Shown one piece after another: positions 24,601-35,476 of a stretch of 64,000 bases of DNA; positions within the stretch are counted from its first letter, which is position 1, and the number at the start of each line of letters is the position of its first letter. This stretch comes from Ricinus communis (lineage: Eukaryota > Streptophyta > Magnoliopsida > Malpighiales > Euphorbiaceae), in contig NC_063264.1 of the NCBI RefSeq assembly GCF_019578655.1, positions 11,635,213-11,699,212 of the forward strand, given 5' to 3'. Position numbers and translations under genes: made by a program. Under the pieces are notes generated by a model that saw only the letters and a program-made list of their open reading frames with translations, had not been told where the DNA came from and did no database searches.

Positions 24601-27600
24601 GAGGAGTATATTTGTAAAAATGAGGAAGTAACCCGGTAACATGGGTATATTATTAATAGAAAATAATTCGGTAACATGGGGTACATTTATGAATATGAGA
24701 AAATTACCCCATAATATGAATATATTTATAAATAATGGAGGATAACCCCATAAGATGAGTATATTTGTGAGTGTGAGAAACAAATCTCTAAGAGGGGGTA
24801 CATATGTGAGTTTGAGAAAACAACCTTGTAAAAGTGGTATATCTGTGAGTTTGAAAACACAACCCAACAAGAGGGGTATTTGTGAAAAGAGTCACATCGG
24901 TGTGTTATCTTTGAAAAATGAGGAAACAACCCATAACAGGAGCTTATTTATGAGTACGACAAAACAACACCGTGAAAGGGGATGCCTTTGTGAGTGTGAG
25001 AAAAAACCCATAAGAGGGTTATATTTATAAAATTGAGGGAACAACACCATAACATGGGCATTTTTATGAGTATGAGAAAACAACTACGTAAGAAGGGTAT
25101 ATTTTCAAGTAGGAGACAATAGCCTTGTAAGAGGATTATATTTATTAACATGAGAAAACAATAATATAAAGGGGGATATATTTTTTAGTATGAGAAAAGA
25201 ACCCCGTAAAAAGTGATATATTTATGAGTATGTAAAAACAACCCCGTAAAAGGGGTATATTTTTTAGGCTGTGACAATACCCCAATAAGAGCTGTGTTTA
25301 TGTGAGTGTGAGAAAGCAACGCTGTAAGAAGAGGTAATTTTTTACTCTGAGAAAACAACCCAATAAGAGGTATATATTCTTGAATATGTAAAAATAACCT
25401 CGTAAAAAGGGTGTACTTGTGAGTATGAGAGAACAATCCCGTACTAGTGGTATATTTGAGTATGCGAAAACAACCTTATCAGAGGGGTATGTTTATGAGT
25501 ATTAAAAATTAACCGCGTAAGAGGGGTATAGTGCTAATTATGATAAAACAACCTTGAAAGAGAGTTATATTTATAAATATGAGAAAACAACACTATAACA
25601 GTAGTAATTTATGAATATAAAAAAAGAATCCTACAGGAGTGGTATATTTAAAAATATGAGAAAACAATCCCCTAATAATGTTATTTGTGAGTATGAGAAA
25701 ATAACCTCGTAAAAAATGATATATTTATGAATGTGAGAAAATAACTTTGTAAGAGGAGTATATTTGCAAATACGAGAAAACAACCTTGTAAAAGAAGTAT
25801 AGTTCTAAGTATGATATAAAAATCTTATAAGAGGATTATATTTATTAATTTGAGAAAACAACATTGTAAGCTAGGTATATTTGTGAGTATGGGAAAAGAA
25901 CCCCACAATAATTGTATATTTATAAGAATAAGAAAACAACTCCATAACAGGGTTATATTTATGATAAGAAAACAACCCCGTAAAAAGTGATATATTTATG
26001 AGTATGAGAAAACAACCCGTAAAAGGGATATATTTATAAATATGAGCAAACAACACCGTAAGAATAGTATATTTTCGAGGTTGTGAAAACACCCAAATAA
26101 TAGCGGGTGTATTTGTGTGTATGAGAAAATAACGCTGTAAGAGGAGTACTTTTTACTCTGAGAGAACAACCTAGTAAGAGGAGTATATTTCTTAGTATGT
26201 GAAAACAACCACGTAGGAGGAGTATATTTGTGTGTATTAGAAAAGGACCCCATATGAAGGGTATATTTTTGAAAATGAGGAAACAACTAGGTAAGAGGGG
26301 TATATTTGTGAGTAGGAGAAAATAATCCCGTAGAGGGGCATACATTTGTCAAAACACAAAAATAATCCTGTATTATAAATATTGAAAAATAACCCCGTAA
26401 AAGGGGTATATTTACAAGTATAAGAAAATAATTTCATAAAAATGGTATATCTGTAAGTATGAGAAATAAACTCAGTAAGAACGAGTACATTTGTGAGTAT
26501 GAGAAAATAACCTCATAAGAGAGGAATGTCTATAAATAGGAGAAAATAACCTCGTAAGAGGAATCTATTTGTGAGTACAAGAAAAAAACTCCGTAAAGAG
26601 GGTATATTTATGAGTATGAGAAAAGAATCACGTTGGTATATTATATTTCTAAAAGTGACGAAATAAACCCATAACAGAAGTATATTTATGAGTATTTGAA
26701 AAGAAACCTGTGGGATGTGGTATATTTGTGAGTGTGAGAAAAGAGAACTTACACTGTGAGAAAACAACCTAGTAAGACGAGTATATTTTTAAGTATGCAA
26801 AAATAACCTCGTAATAAGGGTATATTTGTGTGTATTAGAAAAGAACCCCGTAGGATATATTTGTGAGTTTGAGAGAACAACCTTGAGAACAAGGATATAT
26901 TTGTAAATATTGAAAAATAACTCCATAAGAGGAGTATATTTCTAAGTATGAGAAAATAACCCCGTAAGAGGGCGTACATTTATGAAAATGAGAAAACAAC
27001 CGTATAAAAGGATACATTTGTAAATATAGAAAAATAACTCCATAAGAGTAGTATATTTGTGAGTATTAAAAAATAATCTCGTAAGACTAGTACATTTCTA
27101 AGTTTGAGAAATCAACCCTATAAGATCGGGTACATTTATGAGTTTGAAAAAATAACCCACATGATAGGTATATTTATAAATATGAGATGTCAACCCCGTA
27201 AGAGGGGTATATTAGTGAGTATGAATAAACAACCCGGTAAGAAGGTTATAGTTATGACTATGAGAAATGAGTCACATTAGTTTGTTATGTTTGTAAAAAT
27301 GATAAAACAACCTTATAACAGGGATATATTTATGAGTATCAGAAAATAACCTTATAGGCGGTGTATTTGTGAGTGAGAAAAGAAAATCCCATAAGTGGAG
27401 TATATTTATAAAAATGAAAAAAGAACCTCATAAGAGGGGTATATTTGTGAGTATGAGAAAATAATCCGGTAAGAGAGGGTATATTTGTGAGTATGAGAAA
27501 ATAATCTTGTAAGAGGGGTATATTTATAAATATTAAAAAATAACCCTGTAAGAGGGGTGTATTTATAAATATGAGAAAATAACCTCATAAGAGAGGTATT

Positions 27601-29312
27601 ATTTATGAGTATCACAAAACAACCAGTAAGGGGGGTTTAGTTCTAAGTTTAAGAAAACAACATTGTAGGAGGGTTATATTTATTAAAATGAGAAAATAAT
27701 ATTATTAGAGGGGTATATTTATGAGTGTGAGAAAAGAACCCCACAACAGTGGTATATTTATGAAAATGAGGAAAGAACCCTGCAATAGGGCTATATTTGT
27801 GAGTATGAGAAAACAATCCTATAAAAGGTGATATCTTTATGAGTATGAGAAAACAACACCATAAGAGAGGCATATTTGTAAATATGAGAAAATCACCCCG
27901 TACGAGGGCTATGTTTTTGAGGTTGAGAAAAAATCCCAATAAGAGGTGGTGTATTTCTGTGTATGAGAAAACAACACCGTAAGAGGTGTACATTCTTTTC
28001 TACGACAAGACATCCTATTAAGAGGGTAATATTTTTAAGTATGCCATATAACCCTATAAGAGGGTACATTTGTGAGTATTAGAAAAGAATTTTGTAGGAG
28101 GTGCATATTTGTAAAAATGAGAAAACAACTTGGTAAGAGCAGTATATTTGTGAATTTGAGAAAACAACCCCGTAAAAGGGGGTACTTTTGAGAGTATGAG
28201 AAAACAACCCTATAACAAGGATATATTTGTAAATATAAAAAGACAGCCCTATAGGAGGAGATACACATATGAGTATAAGAAAACAACATGATGAGAATGG
28301 TATAATTTTTAATATGAGAAACCAACAAAATAAGGGTGGTACATTTTTTAGTTTGTGAAAGCAACCCCGTTAGAGGTGTATATTCATGAGTATGAGAAAA
28401 TAACCCCGTAAAAAGTGATATATTTATGGGTATGAGATAGCAACTCTGTAAGAGGGATATATTTGTAAATATGGTAAAACAACCCCATAAGAGGGATATA
28501 TTTTTTAGGTTGTGAAAACACCCCAGTAAGAAGGTGTGTATTTGTGCTTTTGAGAAAACAACATCGTAAGAGGGGTAATCTTATACTTTGAGAAAACAAC
28601 CCAGTAAGAGAGGTATATTTTTGAGTATGCGAAAACAATCCCGTAAAAATAGTATATATGTAATTTTTGAAAAAGAATCCATACGAGTGGTATATTTGTA
28701 AAAATAAAGAAACAACTTGGTATGAGAAAAATATTTATGAGTATGAGAAAACAACCCCGTAACAGAATATATTTGTAAATATTGAAAGAAACCCTATAAG
28801 GGGGTATATTTGTGTGTGTGAGAAAACAACCCTTTAAGAGGGGTATATTTGTGTGTCTGCGAAAATAATATTGTAAGAAGGATATATTTTTGTGTATGTG
28901 AAAAGAACCCTTTAAGAGGGGTATATTTATGAGTACGAGAAAACAATCCCATAAAAAAGGTGATATATTTATGAGTATGAGAAAATAATCTCGTAAGAGC
29001 GGTATATTTGTAAATATGAGAGAATAATCCCGTAAGAGGTGTATCTTTGAGGTTGTAAAAATACCCCAATAGAGGGTTGTATTTGTGAATCTGAGAAAAT
29101 AATGTCATAACAGGGGTACATTTTTAATATGAGAAAATAACCCAATAAGAGGGGTATATTTTTCAGTATTAGAAAACAACCCCGTAAGAGGGTTATAATT
29201 TTTAATTTGTGAAAACAACCCTGTAAGAAGGGTATTTTTGTGAATTTGAGAAAACAACTCCATAAAAGGTGATATATTTATGAGTATGGGAAAATAATTC
29301 CCTAAGAAGGGT
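15686..29312 (+). repeat. Tandem array of a 39-bp palindromic unit (about 350 copies)
   Basis: The unit is about 39 bp (38-40): a purine-rich block TATGAGAAAACA, a palindromic core ACCCCGTAAGAGGGGT, and a T-rich link ATATTTGTGAG. All copies have the same orientation. Copies differ at several positions, but the block order holds over 13.6 kb. Marked variants recur at intervals of about 500-850 bp (for example TTTGAGGTTGTGAAAACACCCCAATAAGAGG near 20147, 20695, 22341, 22929, 28506), pointing to amplification of multi-unit segments. Because 39 is 13 codons, frames stay open over many units, mostly on the minus strand, as 13-residue repeats of the type HTHKYTPLTGLFS (longest 18220-18792, 190 residues). 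I treat these as by-products of the period. There are no CRISPR-like unique spacers. Confidence 0.95.
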
Positions 29313-31065
29313 GTCAGCATGCCTTTTCCAAATCTAGATATCGAGAAAAAACTAGAAAACCTTATGATAAAAGTTATTCCCTTTTCGGGTCTCAAGACAT
29401 GAAGGACAGGCGAATCCAAGGCTAGGGTTGAGGTTAATCCAATTGGAACTACCTGTTTAAAATCAATTTGAAATTAATTGTCAAGAAAAATGAAGTTTGA
29501 GGGTCAAAATGACAATTTTAACAAATTCAGGGACCTAATTGCAGAGTCTCAAACTTCCTCTACATAGAGCCGATTGGGTTCTTACACTTCAACGTCGTTC
29601 TTCTTAACGATTTTATGTCCATGTACAGATTCTAGAAAGTTTTCTTAACGATAATCATCATTTTTATTGATAATTATTTAAATTGTAAAAGTAAATTTAG
29701 ATATTTATCTATATAATTCTTAAATCTATCGTCTACTTCAGAGTTTCCTTGAAATCCTACCTCTGTAAATAGAAAGAGGTGATTAAGGTTAAGGTCAACA
29801 ACTAAGAACTCAGATTTGGCAATAAGTGACATAGACACTAAGAGAGAAAGAAGATAGAGAAAATCCAGAGCGAAAAGAAAGAAAAAGGCTGTGATTCTTA
29901 TTTGGCAACAGAAGATTCAAGGCACTTAAGAAAGAACGATTTTTTAGAAACAAGCCATTAAAGAAAGAACCGTTTTTGGAAACCTATTTTCTAAGTGGAC
30001 AAGATTTCTCTACACCAAATCCAGCAATGGATTCCTACCCGGTCTTTGACTCAACTACATCCTCATCACTTGAGAGTGCCAGATCTATCAACTACGGTGA
30101 CAACCTGAGGGTTCCTTCGATCATGCATCCATAATCATCCTAGAAATTGGTTCCTTTGTTCCTTTGTTCCTCTTGTTATCTGTTTTTAGAAACATGGTTT
30201 GGAATATGATTTATGATCAATATGATTAGATTAGATTTTATTTGAATATACATGTTAATTAGATTTTGAATATGATAATAAGAACTCTAAGATTTTGAAA
30301 TCTAATATTTTACCAAATAGGGCTTTGTATCTCATTAGAATCATGTCATAGGATTAATATTTAGATCTATGTTTCATTATAATTAGGTAATTAGACATGT
30401 TTAATATGATTTCATGAATGATTTGCCACTTGTTAGTTTACTACACTTTCATTTTTAGGGTTTTAAGTTGTTCAATTGAACTCATGTTGTTTTTATTTTA
30501 ATGTTTCTATTTCATTTTTTTTCATATTCTAGTTAATTTTACTATCTGTACATGTCCTCTAGAATGCAAAATACACTGAAGAAATGATAAAAGACCAGCC
30601 TTGAACCCTAGAGCCGATTGGTTGTGCAAGGCCAACCATCATCATTCTTTTATTTTTTTGATGATCTTTGATGTATTTCAACGTGCTGTATAGTTTTTAG
30701 GTCTTTTCCTTTCACAATCATAGTTGTAGACCGGATTGTAATAATTAGGTTTATTTTTTGCCTTTATTTTATTTATTTTTTGCTTATTGTATGGTAAATA
30801 AATATGTGTTATGTGATTGATTAATTAAAATGGGCCATATAGACTTAGGGTTAAAATTGGATCCAACATGAATATGGTAGTCCTATAAGCTAATCAACAT
30901 CAACTAGGCCTAAAATCATAAAATCTTAATAGACTTAGCAGGCCTGGACATGCTTTAATTAGGATTGGGTTTACATAGTATTAGGATCAGAATGAATGGG
31001 CCTTGTCATAATTAGTCCATTAGGTCTAAATGCTAGAAATCAAAAGCATAGTATACCCTTGTTTA
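29313..31065. other. Unrecognised 1.75-kb segment between the array and the chromovirus
   Basis: Ordinary-looking AT-rich sequence, neither satellite nor 39-bp repeat. It contains a 35-codon open frame at 30028-30132 (plus strand, starts MDSYPVFDSTTSSS) preceded by an A/G-rich leader with GAGAGAAAGAAG runs. This looks like a captured or retroelement 5' untranslated region but is not identified. A GAGCCGATTGG motif occurs twice (near 29567 and 30611). The left junction follows the last array unit (AAGAAGGGTG); the right junction cuts the integrase frame. It could be an LTR or leader of another retroelement or the remnant of a gene start. Confidence 0.4.
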
Positions 31066-32130
31066 CCAAACCTTAATATTCCTTTCCATGGTGATACCCG
31101 CAAGAAAACTTTATCACCTACAATATATTCCATTTCCCTTCGATGCAAATCAGCATAACTCTTTTGTCTGTCCTGTGCTACTTTCAAATTCTTTTTAACT
31201 ATCTCTATTTTATCCACTGTTTCTTGTACTAATTCTGGACCTTCAAGCTGTCTTAAACCTTCAACATCCCAGCATACTGGACTTCTACATTTCCTCCCAT
31301 ATAAAGCTTCATAAGGAGCCATACCGATACTAGAATGAAAACTCTTGTTATACGCAAATTCCATCTGTGGTATGTAATCATCCCAGTTACCCTTGAACTC
31401 AAGTGTGCAAGCCCTCATCATATCTTCTAATGTCCGAATAGTTCTTTCCGATTGCCCATCCTGTTTGAGGGATGAAAAGTCACATCGAAATGAAGCTTAG
31501 TACCATATGCTTTTGCAAACTCTCCCGAAACGAGAAGTAAATCTGGGATCCCTATCCGATACAATAGATATAGGCACACCATGCAATCTAACAATCTCGG
31601 AAATATACAATTCAGCAAGTTTATCAAGTGAATCTGTTTGCTTCGAGGTAAGAAATGAGCACATTTAGTAAGTCGATCAACAATTACCCAAATAGCATCA
31701 TGCTTGTTAAATGTACGCGGCAATCCCATAACAAAATCCATAGTAATCTTATCCCACTTCCACACAGGCATAGATAAAGAATGAAGTTTACCTGCAGGTG
31801 CCTGGTGCTCTCCTTTCACTTGCTGACATGTCAAACACTTACTCACAAATTCTGCCACATCCTTCTTCATTGTCGGCCACCAATAATAAGGCTTCAAATT
31901 TTTGTACATTTTGGTACTTCCAGGATGCATTGCATAAGGTGCATAGTGCGCTTCATGCATGATTTCCTTTCTCAAATTTCCTACATCAGGTACACATACA
32001 CAATTTCTATTCAATAATACACCATCATCTTTCAACACAAATTGTGTATTTTTTCCTTCTTGTACTCTACCCTTCATCCTTTGCAAATAAGAATCTTCAC
32101 ACTGTGCATCTTTAATTTTATCTCCAATCA
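31066..32130 (-). pseudogene. Integrase, frameshifted in the core and cut at the C-terminus
   Basis: The zinc-binding part reads [27 protein letters not shown] (about 31830-31960) and the first core aspartate is in [12 protein letters not shown] (about 31715-31760). A frameshift near 31610 moves the second part, so the open frame becomes nonsense while the other frame still reads [12 protein letters not shown] around 31530-31565. A further shift near 31427 leads into ACTLEFKGNWDDYIPQMEFAYNKSFHSSIGMAPYEALYGRKC (31421 downward). The sequence ends at about 31066 within the C-terminal module. Confidence 0.92.
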
Positions 32131-32254
32131 AAGGCTTTACTTGTAATGTGGCTAACAGATCATTGTCATAAACATAAAACTTCACATCCATAGCTCTAAG
32201 TGCAACTAAATATTCTACATTGTAACAAATCATACTTGAAAAATTTTCCACTGA

Positions 32255-32734
32255 CTTCCTACTTAAAGCATCAGCAACAACATTTGCTTTTCCAGGATGA
32301 TAATCAATAGTGCAATCATAATCCTTCAAAAGCTCAATCCATCTTCGTTGTCTTAGATTCAACTCTTTCTGCGTAGGGATATATTTAAAACTCTTATGAT
32401 CAGTAAATATCTGAAATGTCTCCCCGTATAAATAATGTCGCCATATCTTCAATGCATGTACAATAGCTGCTAATTCAAGATCATGTGTAGGATAATTCAG
32501 CTCATGAGGTCGTAATTGTCTTGAAGCATAAGCTATAACCTTCCCATGCTGCATTAAGACATATCCAAGTCCTTGCCTAGAAGCATCGATATACAACATA
32601 ACCTCCATTTCGGATGGCAATGCGAGTATCGGTGTAGTAGTAAGCCTTTTCTTCAACTCTTGAAAATTTTGATCACATAACTCGTCCACCGGAATGGCAC
32701 ATTCTTCTTTAACAAAGTCATAGAGGCTTAGCAA
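32255..32734 (-). pseudogene. RNase H domain
   Basis: Read in the longest open frame here (32734-31427). Motifs are [49 protein letters not shown] and [12 protein letters not shown]. The catalytic aspartate of YIDAS and the TDH motif are present. It is contiguous with the integrase zinc finger downstream, as in other Ty3/gypsy elements. Confidence 0.92.
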
Positions 32735-32739
32735 TAACC

Positions 32740-33560
32740 GAAAAATCTTTTACAAATCTTCTATAATAGCCGACTAACCCAAGAAAACTTGAACTTGAAA
32801 CATTTCTAGGGCGGTTCCCATTCAATAATTGCTTTAATCTTTGATGAATCTGGTTGCACTCCATGTTTAGAAATAATATGCCCTAAGAATGCAATTTCCT
32901 CCATCCAAAACTCGCATTTGTTGAATTTTGCATACATCCTGTTTTTCCCTCAAAATCATGAAACAATTCTCAAGTGTTGTTCATGCTCTTCCGGGCTTCT
33001 AGAGTAAATCGAATATCATTAATAAACACAATAACAAAGTGATCTAAATATGGCTGGAAAGTCTTGTTCATCGTTGACATAAAAATGATAGGAGCATTTG
33101 TTAAACCAAATGGCATCACAATAAATTCATAGTGCCCATACCTTGTCTACTTGCCTTGGCAATAGATTTCTCTTCAACTCGGAGTTGCCAATAACCCGAT
33201 CTTAAATCAATTTTAGAGAACACAGTTGCACCTTTTAACCGATCAAGCAAATCATCAATTCTCGGCAATGGATATTTATTCTTCAACGTAATCCTATTCA
33301 ATTGCCTATAATCAATACATAATCGCATACTACCATCCTTTTTCTTCACAAACAGAATCGGGTGCTCCCCAAGGGGAAGTACTTGGCCCTGATGAAACCT
33401 TTATCAAGTAACTCTTCTAATTGCTTCTTTAATTCTTTCAATTCTAATGGAGCCATTCTGTATGGTGCAATGGAAATAGGTGCGATACCGGGGATGATGT
33501 CAATCTCAAAATCAACCTCTCGATTTGGTGGCAAACCAGTGCAAATCATCTAAGAATATG
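32740..33560 (-). pseudogene. Reverse transcriptase domain with mutated catalytic box
   Basis: Pieces in successive frames: [39 protein letters not shown] (33549-33346); [32 protein letters not shown] (33349-33116); then [14 protein letters not shown]. The catalytic box reads VFINDI at about 33010-33035 where the family has an F/Y-x-D-D core, so the first catalytic aspartate is replaced by asparagine. Frameshifts near 33350, 33115 and 32740 also break it. Confidence 0.9.
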
Positions 33561-34060
33561 TTAGGAAATTCTCTGACCACTGGAATGTCTAATACCCCTG
33601 GACTGACCTTAGTAGTATCTATAAAACTAATTAGATATGCTTCACATCCATTTTTAATTAATCGACATACCACTGAAATCAAACAATTAGGAATTGTCTT
33701 CCTTTCACCCACCATTACTATTTTCATTTCTCCTTGTATTTCCATAGCCACTTCCTTCGTTTTACAATCAACAATAGCATGATTTCTTGACAACCAATCC
33801 ATCCCCAAAATAACATCAAACTCTCTAAGATTAATAACAACCAAATCTGCATGTAGTTTGACACTATCTACTACTACAGGACATGATCTCACTATCGTAT
33901 TTACTGTGATAATACCCCCAGCAGGCATAGATACATATATATCATAACCTAATGCCTCTATATTAGCATGAACATGCGATGCAAAATCATGTGATATGAA
34001 TGAACATGTGGATCCAGGATCAATAAGAACATGTGCATCAGAATCATGAATAGAAAGTAT
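33512..34060 (-). pseudogene. Retroviral-type aspartic protease domain
   Basis: Would cut the polyprotein. The active-site loop reads IDPGSTCSF at about 34000-34025, with the catalytic aspartate present. Downstream comes DVILGMDWLSRNHAIVDC (about 33760-33820), the conserved second half of plant Ty3 proteases. The open frame 33928-33512 runs on to the [14 protein letters not shown] start of RT and then shifts frame. Confidence 0.87.
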
Positions 34061-34230
34061 ACTAGTAACAATTTCAGGTGCTACAAATGCTTCATTTCTA
34101 GTAGTAGCAAATACTCTAGCTTGTGCTTGTGGTTGACCAATTTGTTCTGATGGTGTTGCTGAAATAGTTAAACCTCCTCTGCCACCTCTTCCTTTGCCTC
34201 ACTGAACCAATCGGAATATTTTCACCAACA

Positions 34231-35358
34231 CTACTCCGACCCACTGTATAAGATTCTCCAAACATTATTTCTTCTCATAGGACAATCTCTAGAATAATGT
34301 CCCGGCCTACTACAAGTAAAACATACTACCTGGTCTAGGTCCCCAACATTCTCCAAGATGTCTCCCTGTTGCACGTAGGACAAACAGGAGCAAACCCTCT
34401 GGGCCGAAACTTGTCCTCCCTCAAGTCCTGGATGAATTGTATCCACCTCTACTATAAGGTACTATGGAGGATCTACTAGATCGACCACCAAACCCTCGTC
34501 CACGATAACTACTCCGTACCGTGAATTAGAGCCTCTAAATGAAGAAATACTAATATGTCTTGGAGGATTACTATAAGCACCAATGATCTTCTTCTTTTTA
34601 GCTTCCATAGTATTCCTTTCAAATGATGTTTCTTGACTCTCAAAGCAGCTTCAATTGAGGCATTGTAATTATCAGTTTCAACGCCATTTTCTCACGAATG
34701 TCAAGCCTCAAACCCATCTCAAATTTCTTCCTTTCAGTTCTTGATTGGCTATTTCTTCCGGTGCATACTTACATAATCTCACAAATTGAACTTCGACTGC
34801 AGAATCGACATATCATTCGCTTCAAATCAAGAAATTCAAGCTTCTTTCCGCTCTCTATAAATTTCGGAGTATACTTCTCAGCAAATTCTCTCAAGAAATC
34901 ATTCCAAGTCAAAGTCATTGGTCGATCTTTGCTTCTTAAAACTGTTTCCCACCAATCAAGTGCATCTTTTCTATTAAAGATCATATAGAAGCCTTTGTTC
35001 GGATGTGCAATTAAATCTATCCAACACCCTTTCTGTATTTCGTAACCATTCCTCAGCCTCAGCAGGATCAGTAGTACCTTGAAAAACATTAGCACCTTGT
35101 TTCCTAACTCTTTCATAATTCTTATCTATCACAGCCTTTTGTTGTTGAGTCTGAGGCGCCGGTGCTTGTTGTTGAGCTGCCCGTTGCATCAGAAAATCCA
35201 TAAACTGTTCCATAACATTTTGTACATTCGATTGTGCAGCATTTTCAGAATGTAGCTCATGCTCATCATGTTGATCATGTTCAGATGCATTTTCATGACC
35301 ATGCACAGACTCTAATGACTTATCTGGGCCGATTCGCGTGTTCTCCTTGTCTCTCCAT
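34231..35358 (-). pseudogene. Gag region with CCHC zinc knuckle (frameshifted)
   Basis: Gag would form the particle and bind element RNA. The ATG is at 35358, by comparison with the plus-strand copy at 53228 (MERQGEH). A one-base difference soon after the start shifts this copy into a stop. Frames pick up again at 35306-34974 (HDEHELHSENAAQSNV.., EWLRNTERVLDRF) and 35116-34769 (ALDWWETVLRSKDRPMTLTW..). The nucleic-acid-binding knuckle CFTCSRPGHYSRDC, with CX2CX4HX4C spacing, is intact at 34282-34323. At least two frameshifts separate these pieces. Confidence 0.88.
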
Positions 35359-35458
35359 CTATATATATGAAATGCAAATATTCAGTCAAGTTCAAAGAAC
35401 ATATATCATATGCTTAATGATGTGCAACATGAATCTACTCCCAATGAATCTAATCCCT

Positions 35459-35470
35459 GCTCTGATACCA
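35459..35470 (-). promoter_or_regulatory. Primer-binding site, initiator Met tRNA type
   Basis: GCTCTGATACCA on the plus strand, that is TGGTATCAGAGC on the minus strand, separated by six bases from the LTR end at 35477. The plus-strand partner copy has the same site and spacing at 53116-53127. It marks 35477-37783 as the 5' LTR of the minus-strand element. Confidence 0.93.
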
Positions 35471-35476
35471 CTAAAA

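Larger units (their letters stand above)
31066..35358 (-). pseudogene. Chromovirus gag-pol, minus strand, broken and 3'-truncated
   Basis: Read from 35358 downwards: gag, CCHC knuckle, protease, RT, RNase H, integrase. The order, the Met-tRNA PBS and LTR sequence shared with the copy that carries a chromodomain (8665-11230) place it among Ty3/gypsy chromoviruses. Frameshifts and lost residues are described in the domain entries. At the left end, the frame is cut just after SPWKGILRFGK (about 31066), so the integrase tail, PPT and 3' LTR are missing and unknown sequence follows. The element cannot move on its own. Confidence 0.93.

Noticed and set aside
15686..29312. Regular repeats of 39 bp as a CRISPR array
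   Set aside because: There are no unique spacers; the whole period is repeated, and the context is a plant nuclear genome with no cas genes.
33362..33553. Plus-strand frames antisense to the chromovirus pol
   Set aside because: They are shadows of the minus-strand RT and protease regions.
34000..34025. DPGST in the protease as a disabling mutation
   Set aside because: To my knowledge several plant Ty3 proteases carry proline after the catalytic aspartate, so it is not evidence of inactivation.
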